From: Streptomyces qaidamensis
Lineage (GTDB): Bacteria; Actinomycetota; Actinomycetes; Streptomycetales; Streptomycetaceae
Length of the DNA: 64,000 nt
NCBI RefSeq assembly: GCF_001611795.1
Contig: NZ_CP015098.1
Location: forward strand, 8,742,001 to 8,806,000
Reading direction: 5' to 3'
In this document: positions 1 to 9,018 of the stretch, piece after piece
Layout: every line of letters starts with the position of its first letter
Numbering within the stretch: position 1 is the stretch's first letter
Position numbers and translations under genes: made by a program
The notes under the pieces: generated by a model
The model's database searches: none
Told to the model about the DNA's origin: nothing
The model's input: only the letters and a program-made list of their open reading frames with translations

Positions 1-315
1 GGCGTCCAGGCTGCGTCCCTCCAGGGCCTCGCCCCGCCCGAGTTCGTAGTACGTCGCCGCGATCGCGCCCCCGTCGTCGCGCGGATCGGCAATGTGGTCG
101 ACGAACAGGGTCAGCGCCTGTACCACCCCGGACCGCAGCGCCTGGCGGTACGCACCGTCGGCGGGCCGGGAGTACTCGGGGACCTGGCGGCGGACCTCCT
201 CCTCCACCTGGTCGGCGACGGCCGCCAGATCGGCGCGCAGCACCTTCGCCAGCTCAGGGGGGAACTGCGGCGCGGCGGGGCGGTCCGGCACGCCGTGCGG
301 GGTGGGCACAGCCAT
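1..315 (-). CDS. PucR-type transcriptional regulator, N-terminal part
   Basis: Only the first 105 codons lie in the window; the gene continues past the left edge. Translation from the ATG at 315 gives a helical N-terminal domain with the pattern (V/A)PEY...RPADGAYRQALRSG...Y.ELGRGEALEGRSLDA, which is typical of the N-terminal domain of actinobacterial PucR/CdaR-like regulators that carry a helix-turn-helix at the C-terminus. That DNA-binding end is not visible. It lies 122 bp after the esterase gene in the same direction and may be the last gene of the Pks13-like operon or a separate unit. The family is assigned from general resemblance, and no ligand is inferred. Confidence 0.6.
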   Translation of the reverse strand, partial: MAVPTPHGVPDRPAAPQFPPELAKVLRADLAAVADQVEEEVRRQVPEYSRPADGAYRQALRSGVVQALTLFVDHIADPRDDGGAIAATYYELGRGEALEGRSLDA

Positions 316-437
316 CACGGACACTCCTTTCGACCGGAAGCGGCTCACCCGCGGGCCTTCGCCCGTGGGACGAGTGGGGAGTCCTGTGTTGGACGGACGA
401 CCCCTCCGCTCCGTTCCGTGCCCCGACGGCACCCCCG

Positions 438-1388
438 TCACTCTGGCACACCCAGCGCACGGGCGAGGACAGGCCACGAGGCCGTGAACTCCGGCTTCCA
501 GTGTGCCCAGTCGTGCCCGCCGCCCTCGTAGAAGTGCGTGGTGGCCTGGATTCCCATCAGGGCCAGCGTGCGGGCGAAGCCCTGGGCCGAGGGCCACAGG
601 GCGCTCTCCAGGATCCCGGGCAGCGGATCGCCGCCATCCCCCCGTCCGCTGCCCTGCGACACGTACAGCGCTGTGCCGCGCAGCCCGGTGGCACGGGCGC
701 GCGGGTTGAAGTCCCGCCAGGTCAGGAGGTTCAGCAGCGGATTGCCCCACAGGGACGCCGCGGGCAGGTTCTCGCGGGCCACGATCGCGTCCATGATGAC
801 GGGAACACCGGGGGCCGTGGTGTCGAGGATGCCGCTGTAGGAGGCCGCCGCGGTGAACGCCCCGGGGTGGCGGGCCGCGTGCGCCATCGCCCCGTAGCCG
901 CCGGTGGAGACGCCGGCGACCGCCCGTACGCCGCTGGCCCGGTACTCCCGGGCGAGCAGCGCGGGCACCTCCTTCACCTGGAACGTCTCGTAGTCGGGGC
1001 CGCCCCGCCAGACGCTCGGAATGCCGGTGGGGCCCGCGTCCGGCATCGCCACGATCAGGTCGCGGCCTGCGGTGAACGCCTCGATGTCCGTCTCGCGGGT
1101 CCAGGACGTGTAGTCGTCGTGGGCGCCGTGCAGCAGGTACAGCACGGGGTACTTCTTCTCCGGGCGCGTCGCGAAGTCCGACGGCAGGATCAGCCGGACC
1201 GGCGCGCTGCGGCCGAGCGCGGCGGACGGCACGGACACGTCCCGTGTGCGGGGTCCGAGACGGGTCGCCGCCCGGGCGGGTGCCGTGGCCGCGGCCCCGA
1301 ACAGGGCGGCGAGACCGGCGGCGGCCGTCGCTCTGGCGACAGTGCGCCGGGACACTCCGGCGGCGGGCTTCTGCGGCTGGTCGGGCAT
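438..1388 (-). CDS. Tat-exported antigen 85-like esterase (mycolyltransferase-type fold)
   Basis: 316 aa. The N-terminus has a twin-arginine signal (SRRTVARA then an Ala-rich core ending APARA near residue 40), so it should act outside the membrane. The alpha/beta-hydrolase nucleophile elbow is GVSTGGYGA with Ser161; the catalytic His is probably His292 in GGGHDWAHW. The HP..F.AA.SYSGILD stretch and the C-terminal W..W....A...P.L..ALG pattern resemble the esterase D/antigen 85 family, whose mycobacterial members move mycolyl groups onto trehalose or arabinogalactan. It starts 21 bp after the Pks13-like gene and is probably co-transcribed. Mycolyl transfer is inferred from context; a general secreted esterase is the conservative reading. 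Confidence 0.75.
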   Translation of the reverse strand: MPDQPQKPAAGVSRRTVARATAAAGLAALFGAAATAPARAATRLGPRTRDVSVPSAALGRSAPVRLILPSDFATRPEKKYPVLYLLHGAHDDYTSWTRETDIEAFTAGRDLIVAMPDAGPTGIPSVWRGGPDYETFQVKEVPALLAREYRASGVRAVAGVSTGGYGAMAHAARHPGAFTAAASYSGILDTTAPGVPVIMDAIVARENLPAASLWGNPLLNLLTWRDFNPRARATGLRGTALYVSQGSGRGDGGDPLPGILESALWPSAQGFARTLALMGIQATTHFYEGGGHDWAHWKPEFTASWPVLARALGVPE

Positions 1389-1409
1389 GACGGCTCCTCG
1401 GGTTCCATG

Positions 1410-4400
1410 TCAGGGGGACGGCTCGGCGAGCATCCGGCTCAGGTGGGTGGCGATCTCGTCGACGTGCGGCGGATCGAGCAGCGACAGATGGTGACCGGGC
1501 ACCGGCACCACCTCCAGACGCGGGCACACCTCGTCCCAGCCCAGCGCCGCGTCGTCCCGCTCGTACGCCGGGTCGCGCACGGTGTGCGGCGCGGGTTCGG
1601 TGGCCCGGTAGAGAAGGACCGGGCCGTCGTAACCGCCGGGCCGGTGCGACTCGCCGATGCCCATGTCCAGGTAGGAGGCGCGCTGGTGCTCCAGGGCCGC
1701 GGGCGGCACGTCGGCCGCCTCGCGCAGGGCCCGCAGCACGGCGTCGATCCGGGCCGCGTCGTCGTCCACGGCCACGAGTTCGTCGTACGGCAGCTCCAGA
1801 CGCACGCCGTAGGCGTCGGCGACGTGGTCGGCGAAGCCCTCGAAGTGCGCCCGGATCCGGTCCGCGGGCGTCAGTCCCGGGCGGGGGAGGGGCCGTACGG
1901 AGTCGATGAGCACGACCAGCCGCACCTCCCGCCCGGCGGCGGTCAGTTGCCGCGCGGTCTCCTGGGCGACGAAGCCACCGAAGGACCAACCACCCAGCAG
2001 GCAGGGGCCGTCGGGGTGGACGGCGTTGACCGCCTCGGCGTAGCGCCGTGCCTTCTCGGGCACGGTCCGGGCCTCCTCGATCCGCTCCAGCCCGTACACC
2101 GGCTGGTCGTCGCCGAGGCGTTCGGTGAGCGTGCGGTACACGCTGACCGGGCCGCCGGCGGCGTGGACGAGGAACAGCGGGGGCCGCGAGCCGGTGGCGC
2201 GCAGAGGCCGGACGGGGGTGTCGTTGCGGGGGAGGGCGCGCTCGATACGGGTGGCGGCGTCCTCGACGGTGACGGCGGCGAACAGCTCGCGCAGGGGCAG
2301 TTCGATGCCGAACTCACGCTCCACCGCCGTGCGGACGCGGACGGCCATCAGCGAGTCCAGCCCGAGGTCGGCCCAGGCGGTGTCCGGGGTGATACGGGCG
2401 GGGGAGTGGCCGGTGACGGACGCGATGTGGTGGGTCAGACGGGCCAGTGCCGAGGAGGGTTCCGGTACCGCGGCAGGAGGTGCCTCCGGCGCCGGCTCGG
2501 GGCGAGCCGCCCGGCCGTCCGTCCACCAGTGCCGTACGTGCCGCCACCGGGGCAGCGGCAGGTCGATGACGCGCCCCGGCGGCACCGGCAGCCGCTGCCC
2601 CGCCGCGTACAGGGCGCCCAGCTGCCCGGCGAACGCCTCCGACCCGTCGGCGTCCCGGCGCAGCGTGGCCAGGGCGAGAGCGCCGGGAACGGTGTCGGCG
2701 ACGGCCCCGGTCAGCACCGGGTGGGGGGAGATCTCCACGAAGGCCGTGCGGCCGTCGGCCGCGGCCGACACGAGCGCCCGGTCCAGCCGTACGGGCCGCC
2801 GCAGGTTGGCCGCCCAGTGCGCGGCGTCGAAGAGGAGGTCCCCGCGCGGGTCGTCGAGGACCGTGGAGTGGACCGGAACCAGGGGACGGCGTGCCCGGAT
2901 GCCGGACAGCGCGTCCACCAGCTCCGGCAGCAGCCCGTCCACCTGGGGCGAGTGCCCGGCGCCGACCACCCGCATGGCCCGCGCCGCCCGGCCCTGCCCC
3001 TCCAGCCGGCGCACGAGAGCGGCCACCGCCGCCTCCTCACCGGTGACGACCTTCTGCCGGGGAGAGGAGTGCACGGCCACATGCACCTCCGGGAAGTCCC
3101 GTGCCAGCGCGTCCAGTTCGCTGTCGTCCAGGTCCACCACGGCCATCGCACCGCCGCGCAGACCGCTCAGCAGCCGGGCCCGTACGGCGATGACACGCGC
3201 CCCGTCCGCCACGTCCAGCGCGCCCGCGCACACGGCCGCCGCCACCTCGCCCATGGAGTGGCCGATCACCCCGGCGGGCTCGACACCGTAGGAGCGCCAC
3301 AGTTCGGCGAGCGCCAGCTGAAGGCCGAACAGGACCGGCTGGGCGACCTCCAGACGGTCGAGACCGTCGCCCGAGGACAGGTGGTCGTACAGGGACAGGC
3401 CGCACTCCGGGGCGAGTTGCGGGTCGAGCTTCTCGACGGCGGCGGCGAACGCGGGTTCCTCGGCCAGCAGCCGGCGCCCCATCCCGGGCCACTGGCTGCC
3501 GTAGCCGGAGAACACCCACACCGTGCCGCGACCCACCCGGTCGCGCTCACCCGTCGTCACCCGCGCGTCCGGTCGCCCGGCCGCCAACTCGTCCAGGGCT
3601 TCGGCCAGTTCGGCCTGGTCGCGGGCGACCACAGCCGCGCGCACAGGGCCCCGGCCCGTGCGCCCGGCCAGGGTCCGGGCCACGTCGGCGGGGTGCGCGG
3701 GACGGTCACGCAGCCGGTCGGCGAGCCTGCCCGCCGTGTCCCGGAGGCGCTCCGCGTCGAGGTCGGAGAGCAGGTGCACGCGGGCCGCCGGTTCCTCGGC
3801 CGGTCGCACCGGGACCAGGCCGGGCGGCCCTTCCTCCAGCACCACATGCGCGTTGGTGCCGCCGAAGCCGAAGCCGGAGACGCCCGCGACGGCCGTGCCG
3901 CCGTAGCGGGGCCAGGGCTCCGGTTCGGTCACCACCCGCAGCCGGGGATCGGTGAGAGAGCTGCCCCGCTCGCAGTGCAGGGACGGCGGGATGGTGTCGT
4001 GGTGCAGGGCCAGCACGGTCTTCACCAGGCCCGCGATGCCCGCCGCCGACTCCAGATGGCCGAGGTTGCCCTTGGCGGACCCCAGCAGCAGCGGCTGGTC
4101 GGGGTCCCGGCCCGCGCCCAGGACCGCGCCGAGGGCGCCCGCCTCGATCGGATCGCCCAGCGGCGTGCCGGTGCCGTGCGCCTCCACGTAGTCGACGTGC
4201 TCGGCGGCGAGCCCGGCCTGCGCGTACGCCCGCTCCAGCAGCGCCCGCTGGGCGGCCGGGTTGGGTGCCATCAGGCCGTTCGAGCGGCCGTCGGAGTTGA
4301 CCGCGGTGGCGCGGACGACGGCCAGCACCCGGTCGCCGTCCCGCTCGGCGTCGGACAGCCGCTTCAGGATCACGGCCGCGCAGCCCTCGCCGCGCCCGAT

Positions 4401-5378
4401 GCCGTCGGCCGCCGCCGAGAACGGCTTGCACCGGCCGTCCGGTGCGAGGGCCCCCGCCCGCCGGAACGCGACCGTGACGGCCGGCGACAGCAGCAGGTTG
4501 ACGCCGGCCGCGATCGCCGTGTCGCTCTCGCCCGTGCGCAGACTGACGCAGGCGTGGTGCACGGCGACCAGTGAGGAGGAGCAGGCAGTGTCGACGGCCA
4601 GGCTCGGCCCCCGCGTGTCCAGGACGTAGGCGAGCCGTCCGGCGGCGACACCGAGCGCGCCCCCGGCCGGCGCCCAGGGGTCGACGGCGGCGGGGTCGGC
4701 GCCCGTCAACTGCCCGTACTCCGGTGCGGAGATGCCGACGAACACGCCGGTGGCCGTACCCGCAAGGGACCCGGCCGGCACGGCGGCGTGGTCGAGCGCC
4801 TCGTGGACGACCTCCAGCAGGATCCGCTGCTGGGGATCCATCACCGCGGCCTCGCGCGGGGTGATGCGGAAGAAGTCCGCGTCGAACCCGGCGATGTCGT
4901 CGAGATAGCCGCCGTACGGATGCGCCTCGGCGGGCGGGAACGCGGTGAAGTCGCGCCAGCGGTCCTCCGGGACGCGCCGGATCGCGTCGGCACCCTCGCT
5001 GAGCAACTGCCAGTAGTGGTCCGGGCCGTGCGCCCCGCCGGGCAGACGGCAGCCGACCCCGACGACCGCGACCGGCTCGGCCGGTCCTCCGGGCTGTGCG
5101 GCACGCGGCACCGGCGCCGCCTCGGCCCCCGGGGCTCCCGCGGCGCACAGCCGCGCCACCAGCGCCTCCCCGGTGGGCGTCTCCCACAGCAGCGTCGTCG
5201 GCAGTTCCCGGCCCGTGGCGCGGGACAGCTCACCGGCCAGGGCGACGGCATCCCGCGAGGCCATGCCGAGGTCCGCCAGCGGCCGGTCCATCGGCACGTC
5301 CTGGGGGGACGTGCCGTTCCAGGCGGCCACCCGCTCGGCGATCAGCCGGCGCAGCGCGGCCTCGTCGACGCGCCTCAT
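1410..5378 (-). CDS. Pks13-like polyketide synthase (ACP-KS-AT-ACP-TE)
   Basis: 1322 aa. Domains in order: N-terminal ACP (LGMASRDAV, phosphopantetheine Ser41), ketosynthase (about 101-525; Cys266 in DTACSSS, His401 in EAHGTGT, His441 in GHLES), acyltransferase (about 617-910; Ser708 in GHSMG), second ACP (LGLDSLMA, Ser1009) and thioesterase (about 1065-1320; Ser1132 in GWSFGG, Asp1159, His1296/1297). This order, the LG(M/L).SRDAV first-ACP motif and the TE signature EHQR(A/T)SYLD are those of mycobacterial Pks13, which condenses two long acyl chains into an alpha-alkyl beta-keto acid. There is no KR, DH or ER. At 1322 aa it is about 400 aa shorter than Pks13, mainly in linkers. The start at 5378 overlaps the ligase stop as ATGA, and longer upstream starts would lie inside the ligase gene. 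Confidence 0.85.
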   Translation of the reverse strand: MRRVDEAALRRLIAERVAAWNGTSPQDVPMDRPLADLGMASRDAVALAGELSRATGRELPTTLLWETPTGEALVARLCAAGAPGAEAAPVPRAAQPGGPAEPVAVVGVGCRLPGGAHGPDHYWQLLSEGADAIRRVPEDRWRDFTAFPPAEAHPYGGYLDDIAGFDADFFRITPREAAVMDPQQRILLEVVHEALDHAAVPAGSLAGTATGVFVGISAPEYGQLTGADPAAVDPWAPAGGALGVAAGRLAYVLDTRGPSLAVDTACSSSLVAVHHACVSLRTGESDTAIAAGVNLLLSPAVTVAFRRAGALAPDGRCKPFSAAADGIGRGEGCAAVILKRLSDAERDGDRVLAVVRATAVNSDGRSNGLMAPNPAAQRALLERAYAQAGLAAEHVDYVEAHGTGTPLGDPIEAGALGAVLGAGRDPDQPLLLGSAKGNLGHLESAAGIAGLVKTVLALHHDTIPPSLHCERGSSLTDPRLRVVTEPEPWPRYGGTAVAGVSGFGFGGTNAHVVLEEGPPGLVPVRPAEEPAARVHLLSDLDAERLRDTAGRLADRLRDRPAHPADVARTLAGRTGRGPVRAAVVARDQAELAEALDELAAGRPDARVTTGERDRVGRGTVWVFSGYGSQWPGMGRRLLAEEPAFAAAVEKLDPQLAPECGLSLYDHLSSGDGLDRLEVAQPVLFGLQLALAELWRSYGVEPAGVIGHSMGEVAAAVCAGALDVADGARVIAVRARLLSGLRGGAMAVVDLDDSELDALARDFPEVHVAVHSSPRQKVVTGEEAAVAALVRRLEGQGRAARAMRVVGAGHSPQVDGLLPELVDALSGIRARRPLVPVHSTVLDDPRGDLLFDAAHWAANLRRPVRLDRALVSAAADGRTAFVEISPHPVLTGAVADTVPGALALATLRRDADGSEAFAGQLGALYAAGQRLPVPPGRVIDLPLPRWRHVRHWWTDGRAARPEPAPEAPPAAVPEPSSALARLTHHIASVTGHSPARITPDTAWADLGLDSLMAVRVRTAVEREFGIELPLRELFAAVTVEDAATRIERALPRNDTPVRPLRATGSRPPLFLVHAAGGPVSVYRTLTERLGDDQPVYGLERIEEARTVPEKARRYAEAVNAVHPDGPCLLGGWSFGGFVAQETARQLTAAGREVRLVVLIDSVRPLPRPGLTPADRIRAHFEGFADHVADAYGVRLELPYDELVAVDDDAARIDAVLRALREAADVPPAALEHQRASYLDMGIGESHRPGGYDGPVLLYRATEPAPHTVRDPAYERDDAALGWDEVCPRLEVVPVPGHHLSLLDPPHVDEIATHLSRMLAEPSP

Positions 5379-7132
5379 CCCGCGGCACCCGCCCGGGCCT
5401 GCCGGCCGTAGGCGCCCTCCAGATACCGGGCGCGGGTCAGCGCCCGCGACACCTTGCCGCTGGAGGTACGCGGCACCGTGCCCGGTGGGACCAGGACGAC
5501 GTCGGCCAGCCGCAGCCCGTGCCGGGCCGAGACGGCACCGCGCACGGCACGCGCCAGGGCCGCCACGTCCAGCTCGGCTAGGTGCGCGGTCCGCGCGTGC
5601 TCCGCCACGACGACCGCGCACTCGCCGCCGGCACCACCCGGCACGGCGAAGGCGGCGAGCCGGTCCCGGCGGATCACGTCGTGCGCCTCCTGCGCCGTCG
5701 CCTCGACGTCCTGCGGGTAGTGGTTGCGCCCGTCCACGATGATCAGGTCCTTCAGGCGTCCGGTGACGATCAGATGCCCCTCCAGCACCGTCCCGAGATC
5801 CCCCGTCCGCAGCCAGCGGCCCGGTCCGGCCGCGGGGTCGGCGAACTCCGCGCCGAACACCTCCTCCGAGTCCCGGTGCCAATAGCCGCGGCCCACGTTC
5901 GGCCCCTGCACCCAGATCTCCCCGACCTCCCCCTCCGACAGCAGGGCCCGTGACACCGGGTCGGCGACCCGGACCCGCTGCCCCGCCGGGGCTCCGCACC
6001 CCGCTAGCAGCACCGCCCGCGGGTCGTCGGGCCGGGCGGGCAGGGCCTTGCCGGCCGCCAGGGCGTCGCGGTCGAGCGCGAACCGGCTGAGCGGCTCGCC
6101 CGGCCGGGCCGCGCACACGAACACCGTGGCCTCGGCCAGCCCGTACGACGGGCAGTGCGTCCCGGGCGCCAGGCCCTGGTCCGCGAACGCCGCGTGGAAC
6201 CGGTCGGCCGTGCCCGGGCGGACCGGCTCACTGCCGTTGATCAGCGCGGTCACCTTGTCCAGCCGCAGACCCTCTTTCTGGTCCGGGGTGACGGTCGCGA
6301 CGCAGTAGTCGTAGGCGAAGTTGGGCGCGGCGCTCACGGCGCCGGGATGCGCGGCGAGCAGCCGCAGCCAGCGCACCGGCTCGTGCAGGAACGCCGCCGG
6401 GTCCATCAGCACCGACAGCGCCCCGCGTGCCACCGGGGCCGCGACACTGAGCACCAGCCCCATGTCGTGGTACAGCGGCAGCCAGCCCACACTGGTCATC
6501 GGGCGGGTGTCGAGACCGTAGGCGGCCAGCGCCTGGCGGGCGTTGGCGACGACGTTGCCGTGGCTGATCTCCACACCGGCCGGGGCGCGCGTCGAACCGG
6601 AGGTGTACTGGAGATAGGCGGTGGCCCCGGCGTCCGGGGCCACCGGCTGCCAGTTGCGGCCCTCGTCGTCGGGCACCTCGTCCGCGACGACGATCCGCGG
6701 CCCGCCGGCCCCGAGGAAGTCCCGCACCTCGTCCCGGGCCCGGCTCGTGGTCACCACCACCGACGGGCGCGCGTCGGCGAGGACGCCCGCGAGCCGGTCG
6801 GCGTGCCCGGGCAGGCCCGGGGTGTACAGGGGCACGGCGACCAGCCCGGCGGCCAGGGCCGCGAGGAAGGCGGTCACGTACTCGGTGCCCTGCGGGCACA
6901 GCAGCGCGACCCGGTCCCCGGGGTCCGTCTCGTGTGCGAGGCGCGCGGCGAGCGCCCGCACCCGCACATCCAGACGGTGCCAGGTAAGGGTGCGGTGGAC
7001 GCCTCGCGAGTGCTGTGCCGGGTGCTCGACGAAGGTGAACGCCCGGCGGTCGGGGGCGGTCTCGGCCCAGTGCCGTACGTACTCCGGCAGTGTGGGGCAC
7101 GCGGGCGCGAGCGGGGGGCGGCGGCTGTCCAT
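5375..7132 (-). CDS. FadD32-like long-chain fatty acyl-AMP ligase
   Basis: 585 aa adenylate-forming enzyme. Visible signatures are the P-loop YLQYTSGSTRAP, WLPLYHDMGL, NGSEPV, SYGLAEAT, the ATP-binding RTGD, and the FAAL-type IIVDGRNHYPQDVEATAQE followed by GT(V/I)PRTSSGK near the C-terminus. In mycobacteria FadD32 activates the meromycolic acid as an acyl-adenylate and loads it on the N-terminal ACP of Pks13. Here the gene overlaps the Pks13-like gene by four bases (ATGA), which implies translational coupling and argues for the same hand-off. The start ATG at 7132 lies 60 bp after the carboxylase gene. Acyl-AMP rather than acyl-CoA formation is inferred from family resemblance. Confidence 0.85.
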   Translation of the reverse strand: MDSRRPPLAPACPTLPEYVRHWAETAPDRRAFTFVEHPAQHSRGVHRTLTWHRLDVRVRALAARLAHETDPGDRVALLCPQGTEYVTAFLAALAAGLVAVPLYTPGLPGHADRLAGVLADARPSVVVTTSRARDEVRDFLGAGGPRIVVADEVPDDEGRNWQPVAPDAGATAYLQYTSGSTRAPAGVEISHGNVVANARQALAAYGLDTRPMTSVGWLPLYHDMGLVLSVAAPVARGALSVLMDPAAFLHEPVRWLRLLAAHPGAVSAAPNFAYDYCVATVTPDQKEGLRLDKVTALINGSEPVRPGTADRFHAAFADQGLAPGTHCPSYGLAEATVFVCAARPGEPLSRFALDRDALAAGKALPARPDDPRAVLLAGCGAPAGQRVRVADPVSRALLSEGEVGEIWVQGPNVGRGYWHRDSEEVFGAEFADPAAGPGRWLRTGDLGTVLEGHLIVTGRLKDLIIVDGRNHYPQDVEATAQEAHDVIRRDRLAAFAVPGGAGGECAVVVAEHARTAHLAELDVAALARAVRGAVSARHGLRLADVVLVPPGTVPRTSSGKVSRALTRARYLEGAYGRQARAGAAG

Positions 7133-7192
7133 CGGGCGGGGCTCCTCACGGCGCGGATCGGCCTACAGGTCACAAAGAAGGGGCAGGGGCGG

Positions 7193-8767
7193 TCAGAGGG
7201 GGATGTTGCCGTGCCGGCGTTCCGGCATGGGGGCGCGTTTGCCGCGCAGCGCGCGCAGGGCGCGGCAGACCTGCTCCCGCGTCTCGCGCGGCGCGATGAC
7301 GGCGTCGACATAGCCGCGCTCGGCGGCGAGGTACGGGGTGCCGTGGGTGCGTTCGTACGCGGCGAGGAGGCGGGCGCGCAGCGCCTCCGGATCGTCGGAT
7401 GCGGCGAGTTCGCGCCGGTGCAGGACGCCCACGGCCCCCTCGGCGCCCATCACGGCGATCCGGGCGGTGGGCCAGGCGAGATTGACGTCGGCACCCAGGT
7501 GCTTGGAGCCCATCACCGCATAGCCGCCGCCGTACGCCTTGCGCACCACGACCGTGACCTTGGGGACGGTGGCCTCGGCGTAGGCGTACAGCAGTTTCGC
7601 GCCCCGCCGGATGATGCCGGCCTGCTCCTGCCGCACCCCGGACAGATATCCGGGCACGTCGGCGAAGGTCAGCAGCGGGATGCCGAACGCGTCGCAGAAC
7701 CGTACGAACCGGGCCGCCTTCTCGGACGCGTCGATGTCGAGGACCCCGGCGGCGTGCAGCGGCTGATTGGCGACGACGCCCACCGAGCGGCCCTCCATCC
7801 GGGCCAGGGCGCAGATGATGTTCGGCGCGAACAGCTCCTGCACCGGCAGCAGTTCACCGTCGTCGACGACCGCGTGCAGGATGTCCCGCATGTCGTAGGC
7901 CTCGCCGAGCCGGTCCGGGACGACCTCGTCGAGCCCCGCGCCGGGCGCGGCGCTCCCGGGGGCGTACTCCGGAGGCCGTTCCAGATTGTTGGCCGGCAGG
8001 TAGGACAGCAGGTCGCGGACGGTGTCGAGGGCGTCCTCCTCGTCGGCGGCCAGGAAGTGGGCGTTGCCGTTGACGGTGTTGCTGGTGCGGGCGCCGCCCA
8101 GCTCCTCGGCGGTGGTGCGCTCGCCCGTGACCGTCTCGATGACGTCGGGGCCGGTGACGAACATGTGCGAGGCGCCGTCCACCATCACCGTGAAGTCGGT
8201 GATCGCCGGTGAGTACGCGGCGCCGCCCGCGCACGGGCCGAGGACGACCGAGATCTGCGGGATCACCCCGGACGCCTTGACGTTGCGGCGCACCAGCTCG
8301 GCGTAGAGGGCGAGCGAGGCGACGCCCTCCTGGATGCGGGCCCCGCCGGAGTCGTTCAGGCCGATCACCGGGCAGCCGGTCTTCAGGGCCAGCTCCATCA
8401 GGGCGACGGTCTTCTCGCCGAAGGCCTCGCCCATGCTGCCGCCGAAGACCGTGGAGTCCTGCGCGAACACGCACACCTGGCGGCCGTCGACCGTGCCGTA
8501 CCCGGTGACCACCCCGTCGCCGTAGGGGCGGCGGGCGTCGTGCCCGGCGGGCCGGGCCCGGACGAACAGGCCGGTCTCGGTGAAGGAGCCCTTGTCCACG
8601 AGCCGGTCGATCCGCTCCCGGGCGGAGAACTCCCCGCGTCTGCGCGGCCCGCCCGGGGCCACCGCCCGCTCCCGGTGGAGCTCCAGGTCGGCGACGCGCT
8701 CCGCGGTGCCCCCGGGCGTGTGCGTCGCCGTCCCACCCGGACCGGATGCTGTCACCTCTGTGCTCAC
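7193..8767 (-). CDS. acyl-CoA carboxylase carboxyltransferase (beta) subunit, AccD4-like by context
   Basis: 524 aa from a GTG at 8767 preceded by a strong GGAGG site; the frame is open further upstream but without a better start. The protein begins with the usual ARERIDRL(V/L)D.GSF entry motif, then FG.....GEAFGEK, the first oxyanion region NDSGGARIQEGV, the biotin-side GPCAGGAAYSPA and the second-domain motifs VPGYL.G..QE..GII..GAKLLYAY, closing GNIPL. Carboxylase beta subunits transfer CO2 from a biotinylated alpha subunit, not encoded here, to an acyl-CoA. In mycobacteria AccD4 sits beside pks13 and makes the carboxylated extender acyl chain. As the first gene of the operon it probably supplies the extender for the Pks13-like enzyme. 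A propionyl-CoA carboxylase is the alternative. Confidence 0.8.
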   Translation of the reverse strand: MSTEVTASGPGGTATHTPGGTAERVADLELHRERAVAPGGPRRRGEFSARERIDRLVDKGSFTETGLFVRARPAGHDARRPYGDGVVTGYGTVDGRQVCVFAQDSTVFGGSMGEAFGEKTVALMELALKTGCPVIGLNDSGGARIQEGVASLALYAELVRRNVKASGVIPQISVVLGPCAGGAAYSPAITDFTVMVDGASHMFVTGPDVIETVTGERTTAEELGGARTSNTVNGNAHFLAADEEDALDTVRDLLSYLPANNLERPPEYAPGSAAPGAGLDEVVPDRLGEAYDMRDILHAVVDDGELLPVQELFAPNIICALARMEGRSVGVVANQPLHAAGVLDIDASEKAARFVRFCDAFGIPLLTFADVPGYLSGVRQEQAGIIRRGAKLLYAYAEATVPKVTVVVRKAYGGGYAVMGSKHLGADVNLAWPTARIAVMGAEGAVGVLHRRELAASDDPEALRARLLAAYERTHGTPYLAAERGYVDAVIAPRETREQVCRALRALRGKRAPMPERRHGNIPL

Positions 8768-9018
8768 AACCACCTCCGAAGTGGCTCTCGAATATGGCAG
8801 CGAGACGGGGGAGTGCCCTACGGATCGCCGTTCTGTTTGGGGGAGGTGAGTCCTCGGACACCGGGTTTCATCCAGGTGTGACAAGGGGCTTCGAAGGCCG
8901 GGCGCGATTCAGCGGCCCGAGTGCTGAATGCGTTCTCCTTCTTCTATTGGACCCCCGGCCGCGTGGCGTCCAGGCTGGAGCGCACCATCGCCCGACAGCC
9001 GGAAGAGGTCACGAACCC

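Noticed and set aside
501..4574. A rightward 1357-codon open frame opposite the PKS
   Set aside because: It is antisense to a PKS with every catalytic motif intact. Its product is low-complexity Arg/Gly/Pro/Val-rich sequence, a known effect of GC-rich third positions.
1410..5378. An ordinary modular polyketide module of a secondary-metabolite cluster
   Set aside because: The N-terminal ACP, lack of reductive domains, Pks13-type TE signature and flanking FadD32/AccD/antigen 85-like genes do not fit a standard extension module.
6155..8212. A rightward 685-codon open frame opposite the ligase and carboxylase genes
   Set aside because: Same cause: antisense of two well-conserved enzymes, with no family pattern of its own.
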